A stretch of 57,226 bases of DNA from an uncultured Pseudomonadota bacterium (GTDB lineage: Bacteria > Pseudomonadota > Gammaproteobacteria > Steroidobacterales > Steroidobacteraceae): the NCBI GenBank assembly GCA_902826225.1, contig CADEED010000005.1, positions 1-57,226 of the forward strand. Direction: 5' to 3'. The position numbers were made by a program, and so were the translations under genes. The notes below the pieces were generated by a model that searched no databases, had not been told where the DNA came from, and saw nothing but the letters and a program-made list of their open reading frames with translations. Positions 8,851 to 17,112 of this stretch are shown piece after piece. The stretch's first letter is position 1. Each line of letters opens with the position of its first letter.

Positions 8851-9966
8851 TTATAGGGACTCGTCGGCAACGTAGCCCGTGATCTCGAGGCCGAACGCCG
8901 CGATTCCCTGGAGCTGCTTCGGCGCCGACAGCACCTGCATGCGGGTGATGCCGAGATCCTTGAGGATCTGCGCGCCGATTCCGTATGTGCGCAGCACTGG
9001 CGGCGCCCCGCTCGCGCCCGCCTTGGCCCGGCGGTCGGCCAGGCCCTGCACCGAATCCGCCAGCTCGCGCGGAGTCGAGTCGTCACGCAGCAACACGATG
9101 ACGCCCGTGCCCACACCGGCGATCTTCCGCATCGCGTTGCGCAACGTCCACGTGCCGCCGGCTCCGCGCACGCCGATCACGTCGGCGAGCGTGTCGACGA
9201 GGTGCACGCGCACGAGCGGCGACGCCGTCTTCGCGAGGTCACCGCGCACGAGCGCCAGATGGACGTCGCGATGGACGTGATCTTCGTAGGCGAGCAGTTC
9301 GAACGCGCCGAACTCGGTGTCGATGGACTGCGCAGCGATGCGCTCGATCGAACGCTCCTGCCGCAGGCGGTAGCGGATCAGGTCGGCGATCGTGCCGATC
9401 TTGAGGCCGTGACGCTCGGCGAACGCCTCGAGATCGGGACGCCGCGCCATCGTGCCGTCGTCGTTCATGACTTCGACGATGACCGCCGACGGATCGAGGC
9501 CCGCGAGCCGCGCGAGATCGCAGCCGGCTTCCGTGTGTCCCGCGCGCGTGAGCACGCCGCCGGGCTGCGACATCACCGGGAATATGTGGCCCGGCTGCCG
9601 CAGATCTTCCGGCAGTGCGCCCGGCTTCACCGCGGCGCGCACCGTCTGCGCGCGATCGTGCGCGGAGATGCCCGTCGTGATGCCCTCCGCCGCCTCGATC
9701 GACAGCGTGAAGTTCGTGCGGTGCTCGCGGTGCGTCTCGCTGACCATGAGCGGCAGACGCAACTGGCGGCAGCGCTCGGCGGTGAGCGTGAGACAGATGA
9801 GGCCGCGGCCGAAGCGCGCCATGAAGTTGATGTCTTCCGCGCGCACCTTCTCGGCGGCGATGATGATGTCGCCCTCGTTCTCTCGATCCTCGTCGTCCAC
9901 GATGACGACCATGCGGCCGGCGCCGATGTCGGCGAGGATTTCCTCGGTGCTGCTCAGGGTTTTCAT
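8851..9966 (-). CDS. ribB: 3,4-dihydroxy-2-butanone 4-phosphate synthase fused to a degenerate GTP-cyclohydrolase-II-like domain (RibBX type)
   Basis: The N-terminal domain (about 1-205) is a normal RibB converting ribulose 5-phosphate to dihydroxybutanone phosphate: DDEDRENEGD (25-33), RTNFTLSIEA, GHIFPV and the catalytic HTEA (144-147). The C-terminal 160 residues align with GTP cyclohydrolase II, but the zinc cysteines are gone: VRVHLVDTLADVIGVRGAGG replaces the family stretch that carries SEC and RCDCG, and the catalytic R-Q-E-G-R segment reads LLRDDSTPREL. The protein therefore should not open GTP, and an authentic RibA must be encoded elsewhere. Such RibBX hybrids are known in proteobacterial rib operons. 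Its ATG overlaps the ribE stop (ATGA, 9963-9966). Confidence 0.92.
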   Translation of the reverse strand: MKTLSSTEEILADIGAGRMVVIVDDEDRENEGDIIIAAEKVRAEDINFMARFGRGLICLTLTAERCRQLRLPLMVSETHREHRTNFTLSIEAAEGITTGISAHDRAQTVRAAVKPGALPEDLRQPGHIFPVMSQPGGVLTRAGHTEAGCDLARLAGLDPSAVIVEVMNDDGTMARRPDLEAFAERHGLKIGTIADLIRYRLRQERSIERIAAQSIDTEFGAFELLAYEDHVHRDVHLALVRGDLAKTASPLVRVHLVDTLADVIGVRGAGGTWTLRNAMRKIAGVGTGVIVLLRDDSTPRELADSVQGLADRRAKAGASGAPPVLRTYGIGAQILKDLGITRMQVLSAPKQLQGIAAFGLEITGYVADESL

Positions 9967-10568
9967 GTCGATTCCGCCAACCTCTCGACGTAGCGCGCCA
10001 GCAGATCGATCTCGAGATTCAGGCGCGCGCCGGTCTGCAAGCCGTGCAGCGTCGTGACCTCGAGCGTATGCGGGATGAGATTGATGGTGAAGCGTGCGCC
10101 GTTCACCTCGTTGACGGTCAGGCTCACCCCGTCGAGCGTCACCGAGCCCTTGCGCGCGATATAGCGCGCGAGCGGCGTCGGCGCGGCGAGCTCGATGCGC
10201 CGGGAACGCGCCTCGTCCGCGACGCTCAGCACCTCCGCGATGCCGTCAACGTGACCCGAAACCCAGTGTCCGCCCAGCAGGTCGCCCACGCGCAGCGCCG
10301 GCTCGAGGTTCATGCGCGCGCCGGCGCGCCGGGCGCCGAGCGTGGTCACGCGCAACGTCTCGGCCGACGCATCGGCGAAGAAGCTGTCCGGCGTGAGCGC
10401 GGCGACCGTCAGGCACACGCCGTCGACGGCCACGCTCGCGCCCGGCTCCAGCCGTTCGCGCGCGATGTCGCCGAAGGAGATTTCGAGGCGCATGTCCTGC
10501 GCGCCCGCGGCCGCGCGCGGCTCGACCCCGCGCAGCGTGCCCACCTGCTGGACGATTCCGGTGAACAT
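9963..10568 (-). CDS. ribE: riboflavin synthase alpha chain
   Basis: Dismutates two 6,7-dimethyl-8-ribityllumazine molecules to riboflavin and the ribitylamino-uracil. 201 residues made of two lumazine-binding barrels. The N-terminal barrel begins with the invariant MFTGIVQQVG and contains GASVAVDGVCLTV. The C-terminal barrel has GHVDGIAEV, KGSVTLDGVSLTVNEV and FTINLIPHTLEVTTL, the expected internal repeat. It starts directly after the ribD stop with no gap and overlaps the RibB gene by 4 bases, typical of a tightly packed operon. Often also named ribC or ribE depending on the organism. Confidence 0.96.
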   Translation of the reverse strand: MFTGIVQQVGTLRGVEPRAAAGAQDMRLEISFGDIARERLEPGASVAVDGVCLTVAALTPDSFFADASAETLRVTTLGARRAGARMNLEPALRVGDLLGGHWVSGHVDGIAEVLSVADEARSRRIELAAPTPLARYIARKGSVTLDGVSLTVNEVNGARFTINLIPHTLEVTTLHGLQTGARLNLEIDLLARYVERLAEST

Positions 10569-11666
10569 TCAGTCCTTTCTCGGCACGAGCCGCAGGCGCA
10601 GATCGGCGCCGATGGTCAGGGTTTCACGCAGCTCGAAACGCGGCGCGTCGGCGAGCTTCGCGAGACGCGGCAGCGCGGCAAGCGGTTTGGCGTCGCGGCC
10701 GAGCAGCATCGGCGCGACGTACAGCAGCCATTCGTCGACGAGGCCGGCGGCGAACAGCGCGCCCGCGAGCTTGGGCCCGCACTCGACCAGCACTTCGTTG
10801 ACTTCCAGTTCGCCGAGCCGTTGCATCACCCGCCCGAGGTCGAGGTTCGACCTCGCGGTGCGCACGCGCTCGATGCGCGCGGCGCCCAGCATCTCTTCGT
10901 CGGCGCCGCGCTTCTTGCGGTTCGCCGCCGCGAACAGCAGCACGTCGCCGGGCGGCGCCAGGATCTTCGCGGTCTTGCGCACGCGCCGGCGCCGGTCGAG
11001 CACGACGCGCAACGGTTGACGATCCGTGTCGATGCGCACGTCGAGCCGCGGATCGTCGGCGAGCACGGTGTTCGCGCTCGTGAGCACCGCGCCGCTCTGC
11101 GCGCGCCAGTGCTGGACGTCGGCACGCGAGGCCTCGCTCGTGATCCACCGGCTCGCGCCGTTCGCGAGCGCGGTGCGGCCGTCGAGGCTCGCCCCGGTCT
11201 TGAGACGCACGAATGGCCTGCCGATCCGCATGCGCATCATGAAGCCCGCATTGAGCCCTTCCGCTTCGGTGGACATCAGCCCGGAATGCACGATGACGCC
11301 CGCTTCCTTCAGTCGCTTCGCTCCGGCGCCGTTCACCTTCGGATTCGGATCGCCGACGGCGTAGACGACGCGGCGTACGCCGGAGGCGAGCAGCACATCG
11401 ACGCACGGCGGCGTGCGGCCATGATGACTGCAGGGCTCGAGCGTGACGTAGGCCGTCGAGCCGCGCGCGCGTTCGCCGGCCGAGCGGATCGCGATCGGTT
11501 CCGCGTGCGGCCCGCCCGCGCGCTCGTGCCAGCCCTCGCCGACGATCTCGTCGTCGCGCGCGAGCACCGCGCCGACGCGCGGATTCGGATGCGTGCTGTA
11601 GAGCCCGCGCGCCGCGAGCTCGAGCGCGCGGCGCATCGCGGACTCGTCGAATGCGCTGAACTTCAC
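10569..11666 (-). CDS. ribD: bifunctional riboflavin deaminase/reductase RibD
   Basis: Performs the deamination and side-chain reduction of the pyrimidine intermediate after GTP opening. 365 residues. The N-terminal deaminase carries the zinc site GGPHAEP and [13 protein letters not shown]. The C-terminal reductase (from about residue 145) has [54 protein letters not shown] and [16 protein letters not shown] start it at the GTG at 11666, because GTGA there overlaps the nrdR stop in the same way as the other junctions of this operon. An internal ATG 30 bases later ([11 protein letters not shown]) is the alternative. The longer upstream frame runs through nrdR and is not real. Confidence 0.95.
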   Translation of the reverse strand: MKFSAFDESAMRRALELAARGLYSTHPNPRVGAVLARDDEIVGEGWHERAGGPHAEPIAIRSAGERARGSTAYVTLEPCSHHGRTPPCVDVLLASGVRRVVYAVGDPNPKVNGAGAKRLKEAGVIVHSGLMSTEAEGLNAGFMMRMRIGRPFVRLKTGASLDGRTALANGASRWITSEASRADVQHWRAQSGAVLTSANTVLADDPRLDVRIDTDRQPLRVVLDRRRRVRKTAKILAPPGDVLLFAAANRKKRGADEEMLGAARIERVRTARSNLDLGRVMQRLGELEVNEVLVECGPKLAGALFAAGLVDEWLLYVAPMLLGRDAKPLAALPRLAKLADAPRFELRETLTIGADLRLRLVPRKD

Positions 11667-12187
11667 TTCCGTTCCTTCTTCTTCCCCGGCTCGCCCGGCA
11701 GCAGCGAGAGCTGATCCTCGTTCGGCAGCTTCCCGCGCCGGTGGCGCAACCGGTCGATCTCCTCGCGAAACGCTTCGACGTCCTGGAAGTGCCGGTACAC
11801 GGACGCATAGCGCACGTACGCCACCTCGTCGAGCCGATGCAGCTCCTCCATCACGATCTCGCCGATCTGGCGCGACGTGACTTCGCGCTCCCCGAGGCCG
11901 CGGAGCTTGCGCGTGATGTGACCAACGGCCTCCTCGATGGACTCGAGTGAGACCGGCCTCTTCTCGAGCGCCTTGTGCATGCCCGACCGCAGTTTCGCCT
12001 CGTCGAAGGGCACACGGCTCTCGTCGCTCTTCACGACGAGCGGCATCACGAGCTCGGCCGTTTCGAATGTCGTGAATCGCTCGCCGCATTCGAGGCATTC
12101 GCGCCGGCGACGGATCTGCGCGCCCTCGGCGGCGAGCCGCGAGTCGTTCACCTTCGTATCCGGATGTGCGCAGAACGGACAGTGCAC
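11663..12187 (-). CDS. nrdR: transcriptional repressor NrdR
   Basis: ATP/dATP-sensing zinc repressor of ribonucleotide reductase genes. 174 residues, somewhat longer than the usual 150 because of a Lys/Arg-rich tail. The zinc ribbon uses Cys3, Cys6, Cys31 and Cys34 ([22 protein letters not shown]). The ATP-cone domain follows ([29 protein letters not shown] through [19 protein letters not shown]). It lies 31 bp after glyA and is coupled to ribD by a GTGA overlap. Its targets (nrd operons with NrdR boxes) are not in this window. Confidence 0.96.
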   Translation of the reverse strand: MHCPFCAHPDTKVNDSRLAAEGAQIRRRRECLECGERFTTFETAELVMPLVVKSDESRVPFDEAKLRSGMHKALEKRPVSLESIEEAVGHITRKLRGLGEREVTSRQIGEIVMEELHRLDEVAYVRYASVYRHFQDVEAFREEIDRLRHRRGKLPNEDQLSLLPGEPGKKKERK

Positions 12188-12218
12188 GGCCGCCCCGTCG
12201 AGATGCTGTCAGGCCCCG

Positions 12219-13475
12219 TCAGGGCCCGTAGACGGGGTAGCGCCGGCAGAGCTCGGACACGGCGGCGCGCGTCTTCTCGATCGCGGCTTCGCTCCCGTTC
12301 GCGTCGAGCACGTCGGCGATCCAGTCGGCGATCTGTTCGAACTCGCGCTCCTTGAACCCGCGCGTCGTGCCGGCCGGTGTGCCGATGCGGATTCCGCTCG
12401 TCACCATCGGCGGGCGCGGATCGTTGGGCACCGCGTTCTTGTTCACCGTGATGTGCGCCTTGCCGAGCGCCGCGTCCGCTTCCTTTCCGTTGATCTGTTT
12501 GTCGGAGAGGTCCAGAAGGAATAGGTGGTTGTCGGTGCCGCCGCTCACGATCTTGTAGCCGCGTTTCTGCAGACGCGCCGCCGTGGCGCGCGCATTGGTC
12601 ACGACCTGCTTCTGGTACTCCTTGAACTCGGGCTGCAACGCTTCGAGGAACGCAACGGCCTTCGCGGCGATCACGTGCATGAGCGGGCCGCCCTGGGTGC
12701 CAGGGAACACCAGCGAATTGAACTTCTTCGTCAGCGCCTCGTTCGCGCGCGCGAGGATCAATCCGCCGCGCGGGCCGCGCAGCGTCTTGTGCGTCGTGGT
12801 GGTCACCACGTCCGCGTAGGGAACGGGGTTCGGATACTGGCCCGCGGCGACGAGACCCGCGACGTGCGCCATGTCGACGAACAGATAGGCGCCGACGGAA
12901 TCCGCGATTTCGCGGAAGCGCTTGAAGTCGAGCACGCGCGAATAGGCGGAGAAGCCGGCCACGATGACTTTCGGTTTCTCGGCCAATGCCTGGGCCGCCA
13001 GCGCGTCGTAATCGATCTCGCCGTTGTCCGGACGGATGCCGTACTGCACCGCGCGGAACAGTTTGCCGGAGAAGTTCACTTTCGCGCCGTGCGTGAGGTG
13101 CCCGCCGTGATCGAGGCTCATGCCGAGGATCGTGTCGCCCGGGTTGATCAATGCGAGATAGACCGCGGCGTTGGCCTGCGAGCCGGAATGCGGCTGGACG
13201 TTCGCGTAGTCCGCGCCGAAGAGCTTCTTCGCGCGATCGATGGCGAGCTGCTCCGCGACGTCGACGAACTCGCAACCGCCGTAGTAGCGCTTGCCGGGAT
13301 AGCCTTCCGCGTACTTGTTGGTGAGCACGCCTCACTGCGCTTCGAGCACGCGCGGACTCGCGTAGTTCTCGGAAGCGATCAGTTCGATGTGGCCTTCCTG
13401 ACGCTGACGCTCGTTCTTGAGGGCCTGGTCGAGCTCGGGGTCAAAGCCACCAATCGTCATCGCGGTTCGGAACAT
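12219..13475 (-). pseudogene. glyA: serine hydroxymethyltransferase gene with an in-frame TGA near codon 48
   Basis: Encodes the PLP enzyme interconverting serine and glycine with tetrahydrofolate. Read through, it would give 418 residues, the normal GlyA length, starting [15 protein letters not shown] at an ATG with GAGG 6 bases upstream (13475). [19 protein letters not shown] is followed by TGA (13332-13334), then the frame resumes without a shift as [19 protein letters not shown]. The rest is intact, including [16 protein letters not shown] with the PLP lysine near residue 227. The stop sits at the usually invariant Gly of the Q-G-S/T-x-L-T-N motif. The downstream part alone (12219-13328, with a GTG start) would lack the N-terminal arm. 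A base-calling error, a real nonsense mutation, or read-through are all possible. The intact remainder and central role favour an error or a very recent event. Confidence 0.9.
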
Positions 13476-13516
13476 GTGGGGCCTCGGCGGGTGGGCTCAC
13501 GGGGCCGCGAATTGTA

Positions 13517-13596
13517 GGGGACTTTCCTGATTTCAAGAAATGCGGAGGAGCCTGCGTCAGGCGCGTCCCCATTTCCTGGAAATCAGGAATGTCCCC
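13517..13596. repeat. palindromic intergenic element with GGGGAC ends (REP/BIME-like)
   Basis: Two arms of 26-27 bases, at 13517-13542 and 13570-13596, are near-perfect inverted copies that both end in GGGGAC. Each arm contains its own smaller palindrome (ATTTC...GAAAT). The centre holds a third small hairpin (GCCTG/CAGGC). It lies between the 3' end of the deacetylase gene and the start of glyA, 42 bp upstream of the glyA ATG. The layout matches repetitive extragenic palindromes mobilised by RAYT (REP-associated tyrosine) transposases. No such transposase is in the window, so that link is an inference. Confidence 0.75.
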
Positions 13597-13605
13597 ATTA
13601 CCCCA

Positions 13606-14556
13606 TCAGCCTTCCACCAATCCCTGGACGACGCCCGTCCATGCCTTGGCGAGATTGATGCGGTTGTAGCCGCCGCCGCCCGTGCCGACAACCCGGCCAT
13701 GACCCAGCCGGGTCGCCAGGCGGACCAGGTCCCGCGCGGCGCGCGTGTGGGCATCGGCACTGAAGCGCATGTGGGTGATCGGGTCACCTTCGAGGCTGTC
13801 CGCGCCGGCCTGCAAGAGGATGAACTGCGGCTCGAATTTCTCCAGGTGCGTCAGCACGCGCGGCCACTCGGCGGCGAACACGGTGTCGTCCGCGCCGGGC
13901 GGCACCGGAATGTTGAGCTTGGTTCCCTTGGCGGCGCCCAAGCCGGTCTCGTCTTCACGCCCCGTCCCCGGATACAGGTAACGCCCGTCCTCATGGATGT
14001 CGGCGAAGATGAGATCCGGATCCTCGACGAAGCCGTAGTAGACGCCGTCGCCGTGGTGAGCATCGATATCCACGTAAGCAATGCGCTTCAACCCATGATT
14101 CTTGCGCAGCATTTCCACCGCGACGCCACAGTCGTTGAACACGCAGAAGCCCGCGGCGCCCGTGCGGGTGGCATGATGCAGACCCGCGATCGGAACGAAG
14201 GCCCGCGCGGCGCGACCCGCCATGATTTCGTCGCAGGCCAGCAGCGTCGCGCCGACGATGTCCGCGGCGGCTTCGTAGACGCCACGGAACGCCGGTGTGT
14301 CGCCGGCATCGAGATAGCCTTCGCCCGTCGCCGATCGCAGGGCGACGAGGTCGATGTACTCCGGCGTGTGGAAGGATTGCAGCTCGGCGCGGGTGGCAGC
14401 GCGCGTCTCCGCGAGCCGCACGCGCTTGTCCAGCCCGCGAGCCGTGAACTCGGCGTAAAACGCCGCGTGGCGGTCCGGGCCGAACGGATGCCCGTCGGGG
14501 AATCCGTAGCGCGCCAGACGTTCGCCCGCGATGACGAGTACCGAATCGGTAGGCAC
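13606..14556 (-). CDS. histone-deacetylase-family (acetoin utilisation type) deacetylase
   Basis: Zinc-dependent amidohydrolase of the arginase/deacetylase fold that removes acetyl groups from acetyl-lysine, acetylpolyamines or related amides. 316 residues from a GTG (14556) with AGAAGG 8 bases upstream. An ATG 105 bases earlier would overlap ettA divergently and looks spurious. Active-site features: LHHATRTGAAGFCVFND with the tandem His127-His128, DIDAHHGDGV (Asp163, Asp165, His167), LLQAGADSLEGDP with the third zinc ligand, and the late GGGGYN tyrosine loop. The true substrate cannot be told from sequence. Divergent from ettA with about 103 bp between starts. Confidence 0.9.
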   Translation of the reverse strand: MPTDSVLVIAGERLARYGFPDGHPFGPDRHAAFYAEFTARGLDKRVRLAETRAATRAELQSFHTPEYIDLVALRSATGEGYLDAGDTPAFRGVYEAAADIVGATLLACDEIMAGRAARAFVPIAGLHHATRTGAAGFCVFNDCGVAVEMLRKNHGLKRIAYVDIDAHHGDGVYYGFVEDPDLIFADIHEDGRYLYPGTGREDETGLGAAKGTKLNIPVPPGADDTVFAAEWPRVLTHLEKFEPQFILLQAGADSLEGDPITHMRFSADAHTRAARDLVRLATRLGHGRVVGTGGGGYNRINLAKAWTGVVQGLVEG

Positions 14557-14659
14557 GCGTGAGACCTTCTGTTTTTCCCCGGCGCGAACGTAGCACAGGC
14601 ATCGCCCCGCGGGATGTAGAATTCCGCGCTTTTCAGGCCCCCTCGGACACACGGATTCC

Positions 14660-16336
14660 ATGGCTCAATACATCTACACGATGAACCGGGTCGGCAAGGT
14701 CGTCCCGCCGAAGCGCGTCATCCTCCGCGACATCAGCCTCTCGTTTTTTCCCGGCGCCAAGATCGGCGTGCTCGGCCTCAACGGTTCGGGCAAGTCGACC
14801 TTGCTCAAGATCATGGGCGGGATAGACGTCAATTACGAAGGCGAGGCGCGGCCGCAGCCCGGCATCAAGGTCGGCTACCTGCCGCAGGAACCGGAGCTCG
14901 ACCCTGACAAGAGCGTGCGCGAAGTCGTCATGGAAGGACTCGGCGGCGCCTTCGGCCAGGTGGCGCGCTTCAACGAGATCAGCGACAAGTTCGCCGACCC
15001 CGAGCTGGACCCGGACGAGATGAACAAGCTGCTCGAGGAGCAGGCCAAGCTGCAGGACGCGATCGACGCGGCCGGCGGCTGGGAACTCGAACGCAAGCTC
15101 GAGATCGCCGCGGACGCGCTGCGGCTGCCGCCGTGGGAATCCCGGATCTCGCTGCTGTCGGGCGGTGAAAAGCGCCGCGTGGCGCTGTGTCGCCTGCTGC
15201 TGTCATCGCCGGACATGCTGCTGCTCGACGAGCCGACGAACCATCTCGACGCGGAATCTATCTCCTGGCTCGAGAAGTATCTCGAGGCGTATCCGTCGAC
15301 CGTTGTCGCCGTCACGCACGATCGCTACTTCCTCGACAACGTCGCCGAGTGGATCCTGGAACTGGATAGAGGCCACGGCATCCCGTGGAAGGGCAACTAC
15401 TCCACCTGGCTCGAGCAGAAAGAAGCGCGCCTCGCCACCGAGGAGAAGACGCAGGAAGGCCTGCGCAAGATGCTCGCGAAGGAACTCGAGTGGGTGCGCC
15501 AGAATCCGAAGGCACGTCAGGCCAAGAGCAAGGCGCGCCTCGCGCGCTACGAAGAACTCGCGTCGCGGGAATTCCAGGAGCGCAACGAGACTAACGAGAT
15601 CTACATCCCGCCGGGTGAACGCCTGGGCGATCTCGTGATCGAATCGAAGGGCCTGCGCAAGGCGTATGGCGATCGGCTGCTGTTCGACAACCTGAACTTC
15701 AATCTGCCCGCGGGCGGCATCGTCGGCATCATCGGGCCGAACGGCGCCGGCAAGACCACTCTTTTCCGCATGATCGCCGGGCTCGAGAAGCCGGACGCGG
15801 GAGAGCTGCGCATGGGTCCGTCCGTCAAGCTCGCGTACGTCGACCAATCGCGGCAGGCACTCAACGACAAGAACACCGTTTGGCAGGAGATCTCGGGCGG
15901 CCTCGACATGATCAAGGTCGGCAACTACGAAACTCCGTCACGCGGATATGTAGGACGATTCAACTTCAAGGGCACCGGACAGCAGCAGAATGTGGGCGAA
16001 CTCTCGGGCGGCGAGCGCAACCGCGTCCACCTCGCCAAGGTGCTCAAGTCCGGCGGCAACGTGCTGATGCTCGACGAACCGACGAACGACCTCGACGTCG
16101 AAACGCTGCGCGCGCTGGAGGAGGCCCTGCTGGCCTATCCGGGCTGCGCAGTTGTCATATCGCACGACCGCTGGTTCCTCGACCGCATCGCGACCCACAT
16201 TCTGGCTTTCGAAGGCAACTCGGAAGTCGTATGGTTCGAGGGCAACTTCCAGGACTACATGGAAGATCTGAAGCGGCGCAAGGGCGAAGAAGCCACCCAA
16301 CCCCACAGGATCAAGTACAAGCCGCTGACACGATGA
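14660..16336 (+). CDS. ettA: energy-dependent translational throttle protein EttA (ABC-F ATPase)
   Basis: Ribosome-associated ABC-F protein that gates the first peptide bond according to the ATP/ADP ratio. 558 residues beginning [19 protein letters not shown], diagnostic of EttA within the ABC-F group. Two nucleotide-binding domains: Walker [10 protein letters not shown] (about 40) and GPNGAGKTT (about 359), signatures [11 protein letters not shown] and [11 protein letters not shown], and Walker [12 protein letters not shown] and [11 protein letters not shown]. The inter-domain linker carries the expected charged helices ([24 protein letters not shown]). No signal or membrane segments. Confidence 0.96.
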   Translation: MAQYIYTMNRVGKVVPPKRVILRDISLSFFPGAKIGVLGLNGSGKSTLLKIMGGIDVNYEGEARPQPGIKVGYLPQEPELDPDKSVREVVMEGLGGAFGQVARFNEISDKFADPELDPDEMNKLLEEQAKLQDAIDAAGGWELERKLEIAADALRLPPWESRISLLSGGEKRRVALCRLLLSSPDMLLLDEPTNHLDAESISWLEKYLEAYPSTVVAVTHDRYFLDNVAEWILELDRGHGIPWKGNYSTWLEQKEARLATEEKTQEGLRKMLAKELEWVRQNPKARQAKSKARLARYEELASREFQERNETNEIYIPPGERLGDLVIESKGLRKAYGDRLLFDNLNFNLPAGGIVGIIGPNGAGKTTLFRMIAGLEKPDAGELRMGPSVKLAYVDQSRQALNDKNTVWQEISGGLDMIKVGNYETPSRGYVGRFNFKGTGQQQNVGELSGGERNRVHLAKVLKSGGNVLMLDEPTNDLDVETLRALEEALLAYPGCAVVISHDRWFLDRIATHILAFEGNSEVVWFEGNFQDYMEDLKRRKGEEATQPHRIKYKPLTR

Positions 16337-16368
16337 GAGCGCGGATGCGCTCGAAGGGCGCAGTTGAT

Positions 16369-17055
16369 ATGAACGTGGTTCTGGACTCGACGGGCACGAT
16401 GTGGTTCGGCGAGGAACGCGAAACGGCGCGGAACTGTCCGCACTGTCATGCGTTCTCGCGCATGAGCCCGCAGGCGCTGCCGACGTTCGACGAGCTGCTG
16501 CTGCAGAAGCCGCGCGCGATCGGCCTCGTGCTCCGCTGCCATGCATGCACCTCGCCCGTGTTCCTGCGTTACGCCACCCGGGCCTTCGCGAGCAACCGCG
16601 TCGAGCTCTCGCCGCAGGCGTTCGATGTCGAGCGGCCCATCGAGAAGTTCGCCTTCAACTACGTGCCCGAGGATGTCGAAACCTTCTTCCGCGAAGCGCT
16701 CACCTGCTACTCGCACAACCAGTTCCAGGCGTTCGCGTCGATGTGCCGGCGCAGCGCGGCCGTGGCGTTCGCCGACCTCGGCAACTCGACGAAGCTGCGG
16801 TTGTTCGATTCGCTGTCCGACGTGCGCGAGATGGTCGACATCGACGACGACACCTTCGCGATCGTGATGCGGGTGATCTTCGCGGGCAGCGCGGATCCGG
16901 TCACGGACCTGCCGTTCATCAACACCTACCAGGCCGCCGTGCTGCTCGAGGTGATGAAGGACTTCCTCTACCAGGCGTACGTGCGCAAAGGACGGCTGCA
17001 GCACGCGATGAAGGTGCGGAAGTTCTTCGTGCAGGAAGCCCAGGGCGCGGGCTGA
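16369..17055 (+). CDS. zinc-ribbon protein resembling the DUF4145 family
   Basis: 228-residue cytosolic protein (MNVVLDSTGTMWFGEE). Two CxxC pairs form a likely zinc ribbon (Cys23/Cys26 in NCPHC, Cys57/Cys60 in RCHAC), followed by a helical domain with FNYVPEDVETFFREALTCYSHNQFQAFASMCRRSAAVAFADLG. This layout, zinc ribbon then a helical segment with an R-R/E-x-x-x pattern, is that of DUF4145 proteins. Other DUF4145 proteins occur fused to restriction or nuclease domains, but no such partner is here. An in-frame ATG at 16333 overlaps the ettA stop (ATGA) and is an alternative start. Function unknown; the domain name is my best guess. Confidence 0.7.
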   Translation: MNVVLDSTGTMWFGEERETARNCPHCHAFSRMSPQALPTFDELLLQKPRAIGLVLRCHACTSPVFLRYATRAFASNRVELSPQAFDVERPIEKFAFNYVPEDVETFFREALTCYSHNQFQAFASMCRRSAAVAFADLGNSTKLRLFDSLSDVREMVDIDDDTFAIVMRVIFAGSADPVTDLPFINTYQAAVLLEVMKDFLYQAYVRKGRLQHAMKVRKFFVQEAQGAG

Positions 17056-17112
17056 GAAAAAGGGGTCAGAGCTATTTTCCGGCTGCCGGAAAATAGCTCT
17101 GACCCCTTTTTC
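17056..17112. repeat. perfect 27-bp palindrome at the 3' junction of purL (REP-like, copy 1)
   Basis: Arms 17056-17082 and 17086-17112 are exact inverted copies separated by only 3 bases. Each arm starts GAAAAAGGGGTCAGA and continues to the centre as CTATTTTCCGG. It begins one base after the DUF4145-like stop and ends one base before the purL stop, so it fills the whole convergent gap. As RNA it forms a stem ending in a T-run on either strand and could act as a bidirectional terminator. It shares most of its arm with the element at 21039-21132. Confidence 0.85.

Noticed and set aside
13332..13334. Selenocysteine insertion at the glyA TGA
   Set aside because: The family has Gly here, not Cys or Sec, and the next bases form no evident bacterial SECIS hairpin. 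TGA is a regular stop for many genes in the window.
13476..13605. FMN riboswitch upstream of the glyA-rib block
   Set aside because: I found no conserved RFN-element segments here or upstream of ribD; the palindrome at 13517-13596 accounts for the structure seen.
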